Of a DNA stretch of 64,000 nt, positions 59,178 through 64,000 are shown in pieces (the stretch's first letter is position 1; each line of letters begins with the position of its first letter). Position numbers and translations under genes: made by a program. Below the pieces are notes generated by a model. That model worked only from the letters and a program-made list of their open reading frames with translations. It was not told the origin of the DNA and did not search any database. The stretch is from Nitrobacter sp039808345 (GTDB lineage: Bacteria > Pseudomonadota > Alphaproteobacteria > Rhizobiales > Xanthobacteraceae). The stretch covers positions 1,364,001 through 1,428,000 of the forward strand of contig NZ_CP181167.1 in the NCBI RefSeq assembly GCF_047824785.1, written 5' to 3'.

Positions 59178-61328
59178 ATGGCGGCAAAGCCCAAAGTGCC
59201 TCCGCCCGTCGATTCTCTCACCAGGTCGCAGGCCAGGGTCGAGCACAAACGGCTCGCGCTTGAGATCGAGACGCATAACGAGCGCTACTACCAGCAGGAT
59301 GCGCCGACGGTCTCCGATGCAGCCTACGACGCGCTGCGGCGGCGGCTCGAAGCGATCGAGGCGCGCTTTCCGGACCTCGTCACCGCAAGCTCGCCCACGC
59401 AGACCGTCGGCGCCGCGCCCGCGCGCGGCTTCGCGAAAGTACAGCATGTGGTGCCGATGCTGTCGCTCGGCAACGCTTTCAGCGACGCTGAGGTTGCCGA
59501 GTTCGTCGAACGCATCCGGCGTTTTCTGAAACTTGGTGCGGATGACATTCCCGCCATCGTCGCCGAGCCGAAGATCGATGGGTTGTCGCTGTCACTTCGC
59601 TACGAGCATGGCGAGCTGGTGTGCGCGGCGACGCGCGGCGACGGCTTCACCGGCGAGGACGTGACCGCGAATGTCCGTACCATCACGGATGTACCGCATA
59701 CGCTGAAGGCTCTCGCTGTTCCCGCTTCCTGCGAGTTGCGCGGCGAAGTCTATATGCTGAAAGAGGACTTCCTTGCGCTGAACAGAAAGCAGCAAGAGGC
59801 TGGCGATACGGTATTCGCCAATCCGCGCAACTCGGCGGCCGGTTCGCTGCGTCAGAAGGATGTAGCGATCACCGCGTCACGACCGCTGAAGTTCTTCGCT
59901 TATGCCTGGGGCGAGATGACGGATCGGCCCGCCGAAACCCAGCACGATATGCTGAAGTGGCTCAGGGACGTCGGCTTTATCGTCAATCCATTGATTGAAC
60001 TGTGCAGCAGCGTGGAGCAGGTGCTGCAATTCTATCGCCGCATCGGCGAGCAGCGCGCCACGCTCGGTTATGACATCGACGGCGTGGTCTACAAGGTTGA
60101 TCGGCTCGACTGGCAGGAACGCCTCGGCTTCGTGTCGCGAAGCCCGCGCTGGGCGATCGCGCACAAGTTCGCCGCCGAGCAGGCGATGACGATCCTCAGG
60201 GGCATCGACATCCAGGTCGGCCGCACCGGCGCGATGACGCCGGTGGCGCGGCTCGAACCCGTCACCGTCGGCGGTGTGGTGGTGCAGAATGCCACGCTGC
60301 ACAACGAGGATTACATCAGAGGCGTCGGCAACGATGGTCAGCCGATCCGCGACGGTATTGACCTTCGCGTCGGCGATACCGTCGTGGTGCAGCGCGCCGG
60401 TGATGTGATCCCGCAAGTGGTCAGCGTTATCATCGACAAGCGCCCGGCGAGCGCGAAGCCTTATGAATTTCCCGACAAGTGCCCGATCTGCGGCAGTCAC
60501 GCCGTGCGCGAGGAGGGCGAAGCGGTGCGCCGCTGCACCGGCGCGCTGATCTGTCCGGCGCAGGCGGTGGAGCGGCTCAAGCATTTCGTCTCGCGTCTTG
60601 CTTTCGACATCGACGGTCTCGGCGAAAAGCAGATTCAGGAATTTTATGACGACGGTCTCATCATGCATCCGGTCGACATCTTCACGTTGCAGAAGCGTGA
60701 TGCGCGCGCGACAAAGAAACTGCGCGATCGCGAAGGTTATGGCGACGTTTCGGTGCGCAACCTGTTCGCCGCGATCGACGCGCGCCGCAGGATCGAACTC
60801 AACCGGCTGATCTTCGCGCTCGGCATCCGTCATGTCGGTGAGGGCAACGCCAAGCTGCTGGCGCGGCATTACGGGAGCATCGACGCATTTCGCGCGGCGA
60901 TGACGGAGGCCGCGGCGGCGCGGACGGAAGCGGGCAATGATTCCGAGGCCTATGCCGATCTCAACAACATCGGAGGCATCGGCGATATCGTGGCCGACGC
61001 GGTGGTTGAGTTCTTTGCCGAGCCGCGCAACGTCAAGGCGTTGAACGATCTTCTTGAAGAAATCGAGGTGTTGCCGGTCGCGCAGGCCCGCAGCGACTCG
61101 GCCGTGGCCGGCAAGACCGTGGTGTTCACGGGCTCGCTGGAAAAATTCACGCGCGACGAAGCAAAGGCGTCGGCCGAGCGCATGGGCGCGAAAACGTCCA
61201 GCTCGGTGTCGAAGAAGACCGATCTGGTCGTCGCCGGTCCCGGAGCTGGCTCGAAGCTCAAGGACGCCGAGAAGTTCGGCGTGAAGGTGATTTCCGAGGA
61301 CGAGTGGCTGCAACTGATCGAGGGGTAG
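59178..61328 (+). CDS. ligA: NAD-dependent DNA ligase LigA
   Basis: 716-aa replicative ligase. Adenylation Lys in EPKIDGLSLSLRYE (KxDG), NTase motif RPLKFFAYAWGEM, GYDIDGVVYKVD; OB fold; Cys4 zinc site (DKCPICGS ... GALICPAQ); HhH region (FALGIRHVGEGNAKLLARHY) and a C-terminal BRCT domain (AGKTVVFTGSLEKFTRDEA). Starts 5 bases after recN, so co-transcribed. Confidence 0.97.
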   Translation: MAAKPKVPPPVDSLTRSQARVEHKRLALEIETHNERYYQQDAPTVSDAAYDALRRRLEAIEARFPDLVTASSPTQTVGAAPARGFAKVQHVVPMLSLGNAFSDAEVAEFVERIRRFLKLGADDIPAIVAEPKIDGLSLSLRYEHGELVCAATRGDGFTGEDVTANVRTITDVPHTLKALAVPASCELRGEVYMLKEDFLALNRKQQEAGDTVFANPRNSAAGSLRQKDVAITASRPLKFFAYAWGEMTDRPAETQHDMLKWLRDVGFIVNPLIELCSSVEQVLQFYRRIGEQRATLGYDIDGVVYKVDRLDWQERLGFVSRSPRWAIAHKFAAEQAMTILRGIDIQVGRTGAMTPVARLEPVTVGGVVVQNATLHNEDYIRGVGNDGQPIRDGIDLRVGDTVVVQRAGDVIPQVVSVIIDKRPASAKPYEFPDKCPICGSHAVREEGEAVRRCTGALICPAQAVERLKHFVSRLAFDIDGLGEKQIQEFYDDGLIMHPVDIFTLQKRDARATKKLRDREGYGDVSVRNLFAAIDARRRIELNRLIFALGIRHVGEGNAKLLARHYGSIDAFRAAMTEAAAARTEAGNDSEAYADLNNIGGIGDIVADAVVEFFAEPRNVKALNDLLEEIEVLPVAQARSDSAVAGKTVVFTGSLEKFTRDEAKASAERMGAKTSSSVSKKTDLVVAGPGAGSKLKDAEKFGVKVISEDEWLQLIEG

Positions 61329-61358
61329 GTGATCTCCTGAGTGGTGCGTCGGGTAGGC

Positions 61359-62063
61359 TCAGGCCGCCGGTTGCCCGATCGTTATCCTCAACGTGCCGAC
61401 GCCGTCGCAGCCGCATTCGATATGGTCGCCCGGATGCAAGGTGGAGACGCCGGCCGGCGTGCCGGTCATGATGATGTCGCCGGCGCCAAGCGAGACCTGC
61501 TTCGAAAGTTGCGCGATGATCTCCGATACGTTCCAGATCATCTGCGCGAGGTCGCCGGACTGGGTTTCCTTGCCGTTGACCGCGAGCCAGATACGGCCCT
61601 TCGATGGATGGCCGATCTTCACTGCCGGTTGCAGCGCGCTGCATGGCGCGGCGTGATCGAAGGACTTCGCGACCTCCCAGGGCTGCTCCTTCTTGCGCGC
61701 GGCGTTTTGCAGATCGCGCCGGGTGAGGTCGATGCCGACCGCGTAGCCGTAGACGTGATCGAGCGCGATGTCGGCGGGGATGCGCAAGCCCCCGCTTTTC
61801 ATCGCGACGATCAGTTCGACTTCGTGATGAAGATCACGGGTGAGAGGCGGATAGGGGATGACCGCGCCATCGGCCTCGACCATGTCGGCATGCTTCGCGA
61901 AGAAGAAAGGCGGCGCGCGCTCGTCGTTGCCCAGTTCGCGGATATGGTCGAGATAGTTACGGCCGACGCACCAGATGCGGCGGACCGGAAAAAATCTGTC
62001 GTCGCCCGCGACCGCAATGACGGGTCGGGGCGGCTGTGGAATCACAAACGGCGATGCGTTCAT
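61359..62063 (-). CDS. Fumarylacetoacetate hydrolase family protein
   Basis: 234-aa FAH-fold enzyme. FPVRRIWCVGRNYLDHIREL, FFFAKHADMVEADGAVIPYP, HHEVELIVAM (metal-binding Glu) and IIMTGTPAGVSTLHPGD are typical of small FAH members (acylpyruvate hydrolase or 2-keto-4-pentenoate hydratase type). Substrate cannot be assigned. Convergent with ligA. Confidence 0.9.
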   Translation of the reverse strand: MNASPFVIPQPPRPVIAVAGDDRFFPVRRIWCVGRNYLDHIRELGNDERAPPFFFAKHADMVEADGAVIPYPPLTRDLHHEVELIVAMKSGGLRIPADIALDHVYGYAVGIDLTRRDLQNAARKKEQPWEVAKSFDHAAPCSALQPAVKIGHPSKGRIWLAVNGKETQSGDLAQMIWNVSEIIAQLSKQVSLGAGDIIMTGTPAGVSTLHPGDHIECGCDGVGTLRITIGQPAA

Positions 62064-62139
62064 GCTGTGCTCTCCGCTCGGTCTACGCTTGCGCGACGAG
62101 GTTGTTATCGGGATAGATGCGACGAGCCGACGCGCTTAG

Positions 62140-62350
62140 CGCGCATTCCGTAAAAGTGGATACCGGTTTTGCGATCAGAATGCGCGCAAGTTTCTGATTG
62201 AGAGCATTTTCTTCACGCCAGAGCCTTTCCGCTTCTGATAGAATCAGAAGCGGGCTCTATGACTTTGTTTTGACGCGTTTTCTTCACGCGAACCGGTGTC
62301 CACTTCGCTTGAAAACGCTCTAACCGGATTCCACTTTAGCCGGAAAATGC
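62140..62350. repeat. Three-part palindromic repeat before the IS
   Basis: GCGCATTCCG / CGATCAGAATGCGC hairpin (62140-62190), then AGAGCATTTTCTTCACGC, then the CCGCTTCTGAT-N3-ATCAGAAGCGG module and GCGTTTTC...GAAAACGC, ending CCGGAAAATGCTCTAG at the insertion site of the IS481 element. Confidence 0.85.
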
Positions 62351-63379
62351 TCTAGGTGTTTAGTCCCAAGCTTTGATGGAGCATCCTTATCGCACGATTC
62401 GAAGGAAGCGCTATGGGACAAGTTTTACACGGCTGCGCCACGACGACGGAGGCAGTCCGTCGAGCAATACAAAATAGTCAAGAGAGCCTAAGAGGTCTCG
62501 CCAAGCGCTACGGGATCAACCAGAAGACGGTCGCGAAGTGGAAGCAGCGCGAGACCGTCACCGATCTTCCGACTGGCCCCAAGGAAGCCAAGTCGACTGT
62601 CCTTTCCATTGAAGATGAGGCGATCATCGTTGCTTTCCGGCGGCACACGCTGCTGCCACTCGATGATTGCGTCTATGCGTTGCAGCCGACCATCCCGCAT
62701 CTGACGCGGTCCTCCCTGCATCGCTGTCTCCAACGCCACGGCATCAGTCGATTGCCGGAGGTTGAAGGCGACAGGCCCTCGAAGAAGAAGTTCAAGGCCT
62801 ATCCGATCGGCTATTTCCACATCGATATTGCCGAGCTTCAGACGGCTGAAGGCAAGCTCTACCTCTATGTCGCCATTGATCGCACCAGCAAGTTCGCCTT
62901 CGTGCAACTGGTCAAGAAGACGGGAAGGACCTCGGCCTCGGCCTTCCTCGAAGCTCTGATCGCGGCCGTCCCCTACAAGATCCACACGGTACTCACCGAC
63001 AATGGGATCCAGTTCACCTTCCCGCCACGCTATGCGGATGGCCCGACGGCAAGATACGTGACGCATATGTTCGATATGCGATGCCAGGAAAACGGGATCG
63101 AGCATCGGCTGACCAAAATCAAGCATCCCTGGACTAATGGTCAGGTCGAACGCATGAACCGAACGATCAAGGAAGCAACCGTCAAGCGCTACCACTACGA
63201 CCGACACGATCAGCTCGAAGCTCACCTTGCCGACTTCATTACCGCCTACAACTACGCTCGGCGGCTGAAGACCCTGAAGGGTCTCACACCTTACGAATAC
63301 ATCTGCAAGTGCTGGACTTCCCAACCAGAACGATTCAGACTTAACCCGCTCCAGCAAATGCCGGGACTAAACACCTAGG
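62351..63379 (+). mobile_element. IS481-family insertion sequence, intact
   Basis: Terminal inverted repeats TGTTTAGTCCC (62357-62367) and GGGACTAAACA (63363-63373), extended with mismatches to about 25 bp (TTTG-TGGAGC on both). The element itself is 62357-63373 with TG...CA ends. Flanks TCTAGG and CCTAGG share CTAGG, consistent with NCTAGN target preference of IS481. One transposase gene. Confidence 0.88.
62413..63378 (+). CDS. IS481-family transposase
   Basis: 321-aa DDE transposase. N-terminal HTH (SLRGLAKRYGINQKTVAKWK) and rve-type catalytic core: first Asp in FHIDIAELQ, second in VLTDNGIQF, Glu in NGQVERMNRTIKEA. Looks full length. Its stop codon TAG (63376-63378) lies beyond the right inverted repeat, inside the CTAG target copy, so the reading frame is closed by host DNA. 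Confidence 0.93.
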   Translation: MGQVLHGCATTTEAVRRAIQNSQESLRGLAKRYGINQKTVAKWKQRETVTDLPTGPKEAKSTVLSIEDEAIIVAFRRHTLLPLDDCVYALQPTIPHLTRSSLHRCLQRHGISRLPEVEGDRPSKKKFKAYPIGYFHIDIAELQTAEGKLYLYVAIDRTSKFAFVQLVKKTGRTSASAFLEALIAAVPYKIHTVLTDNGIQFTFPPRYADGPTARYVTHMFDMRCQENGIEHRLTKIKHPWTNGQVERMNRTIKEATVKRYHYDRHDQLEAHLADFITAYNYARRLKTLKGLTPYEYICKCWTSQPERFRLNPLQQMPGLNT

Positions 63380-63511
63380 CCGGATCGACATTCATCGTAT
63401 CCAGATCAGGGCTGCGGCCAGGTGAACGAAGCCCGTGAAGTGAACGGTGCGCCTGTCGTAGCGGGTGGCGAAACGGCGGAAGTGTTTGAGACGGTTGAAG
63501 CAGCGCTCGAT

Positions 63512-63575
63512 CCGGTTGCGGTGTTTGTAGAGACCGGCGTCATCCGGTTGCGGTGTTTGTAGAGACCGGCGTCAT
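63512..63575. repeat. 32-bp tandem duplication inside the IS5 transposase
   Basis: Two exact copies, 63512-63543 and 63544-63575, each beginning CCGGTTGCGG and ending GGCGTCAT. 32 is not a multiple of three, hence the frameshift. Confidence 0.95.
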
Positions 63576-63845
63576 GCGGGATGATGATTTTGCGCGTCCT
63601 GTTTGAGGGGATCACCGCTTCGGCGCCCATGCCGGCGATGAGTGCACGCAAGGCGTTGCTGTCATAAGCCTTGTCGGCCAGCACGGCGTCCCCGGCCTGG
63701 GCTTCGAGCAGCGCGGGGGCTTGTGTGATGTCTCCGACCTGCCCGGCGGTGACGATGAAACGCAAGGGTCGGCCCAGCGCATCGGCGAGCATGTGGACCT
63801 TGGTGGTCAATCCACCTCGGGAACGCCCCAGCGCCTGATCCTTGG

Positions 63846-63855
63846 CCCCCCTTTT
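63846..63855 (-). other. Programmed frameshift slippery site
   Basis: AAAAGGGGGG on the minus strand at the orfA/orfB junction of the IS5-family element; such A/G runs direct the -1 frameshift in the IS427 group. Confidence 0.65.
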
Positions 63856-64000
63856 CCGGTGGCCGCCTGCTGATGGGCTCGAACGATGGTTGAGTCGAGC
63901 ATCAGATACTGGTTGTCGCGATCGGCTGTCAGGGTGGAGAACACCCGTTCCCACACGCCGGCATGACACCACCGGCTGAACCGCCGATGCACCGTCTTCC

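Larger units (their letters stand above)
63392..64000 (-). pseudogene. IS5-family (IS427-type) transposase, frameshifted and partial
   Basis: Enters from beyond the window edge. OrfA part: RRFSRWCHAGVWERVFSTL, LMLDSTIVRAHQQAATGKGG with the first catalytic Asp. A slippery AAAAGGGGGG (63846-63855) allows the usual shift into orfB: KDQALGRSRGGLTTKVHMLA, VLADKAYDSNALRAL (second Asp). After YKHRN a 32-bp tandem duplication shifts the frame, so the third catalytic residue (ERCFNRLKHF in the other frame) and the tail HLAAALIWIR are lost from the product. The original stop would be at 63392. Confidence 0.88.

Overview
The window is chromosomal DNA of a GC-rich alphaproteobacterium, most likely a Nitrobacteraceae (Bradyrhizobiaceae) member close to Nitrobacter, Bradyrhizobium or Rhodopseudomonas. 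The reasons are a FixL that keeps the heme-PAS residues at the B. japonicum numbering, a FixK2-like regulator, paired phasins, a tRNA-His of the alphaproteobacterial type (A73, U72, no G-1), a FtsZ with a long Pro/Ala-rich linker, and abundant palindromic intergenic repeats. The species is not determined.

Region 1 (1-16.2 kb) is mostly housekeeping and transport: a DUF3606 tandem protein with a histone-like Lys tail, rpsU, aquaporin aqpZ, purEK (4-bp GTGA overlap), two divergent DUF465 miniproteins, an L-2-hydroxyglutarate-oxidase-like flavoprotein, a potGHI-type polyamine ABC operon without a binding protein, an AsmA-like protein, the two subunits of a succinyl-CoA:3-ketoacid CoA transferase, and a large PAS histidine kinase of the PdhS/PleC/DivJ type whose ATP-binding G boxes are eroded.

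Region 2 (16.2-34.6 kb) is accessory and stress-related. It holds two phasins, tRNA-His, several small genes (including a 50-aa aa3-oxidase subunit IV and a 58-aa TTG-start protein), a CBS-BON protein, glucokinase, and a hypoxia block: a single-domain response regulator, fixJ, fixL, a CBS protein, a small cytochrome c, a tandem universal stress protein and fixK. Two perfect FixK/FNR-type palindromes lie between the divergent cytochrome c and stress-protein genes. Next come a Cys/Trp-rich protein and small genes preceded by GGAAC-N16-(C/G)(A/G)TT sites resembling EcfG general-stress promoters, then a zinc amidase.

Region 3 (35.2-61.3 kb) is a complete division and cell-wall (dcw) cluster: rsmH-ftsL-ftsI-murE-murF-mraY-murD-ftsW-murG-murC-murB-ddl-ftsQ-ftsA-ftsZ-lpxC, continuing into bamD-recN-ligA, all on the + strand with several ATGA overlaps. 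No mraZ is visible. Hairpin repeats sit in the leaders of mraY, murC and ddl, and a terminator-like hairpin separates ddl from ftsQ.

Region 4 (61.3-64 kb) has an FAH-family hydrolase, an intact IS481-family element inserted at CTAG next to a palindromic repeat (its stop codon lies in the flanking target copy), and an abutting IS5-family transposase pseudogene broken by a 32-bp tandem duplication and cut by the window edge.

I found no CRISPR array, prophage, secretion system or clearly unprecedented multi-gene system. The most noteworthy signals are the repeats that supply gene ends, the hairpin family inside the dcw cluster, the FixK-box pair and the degenerate kinase.
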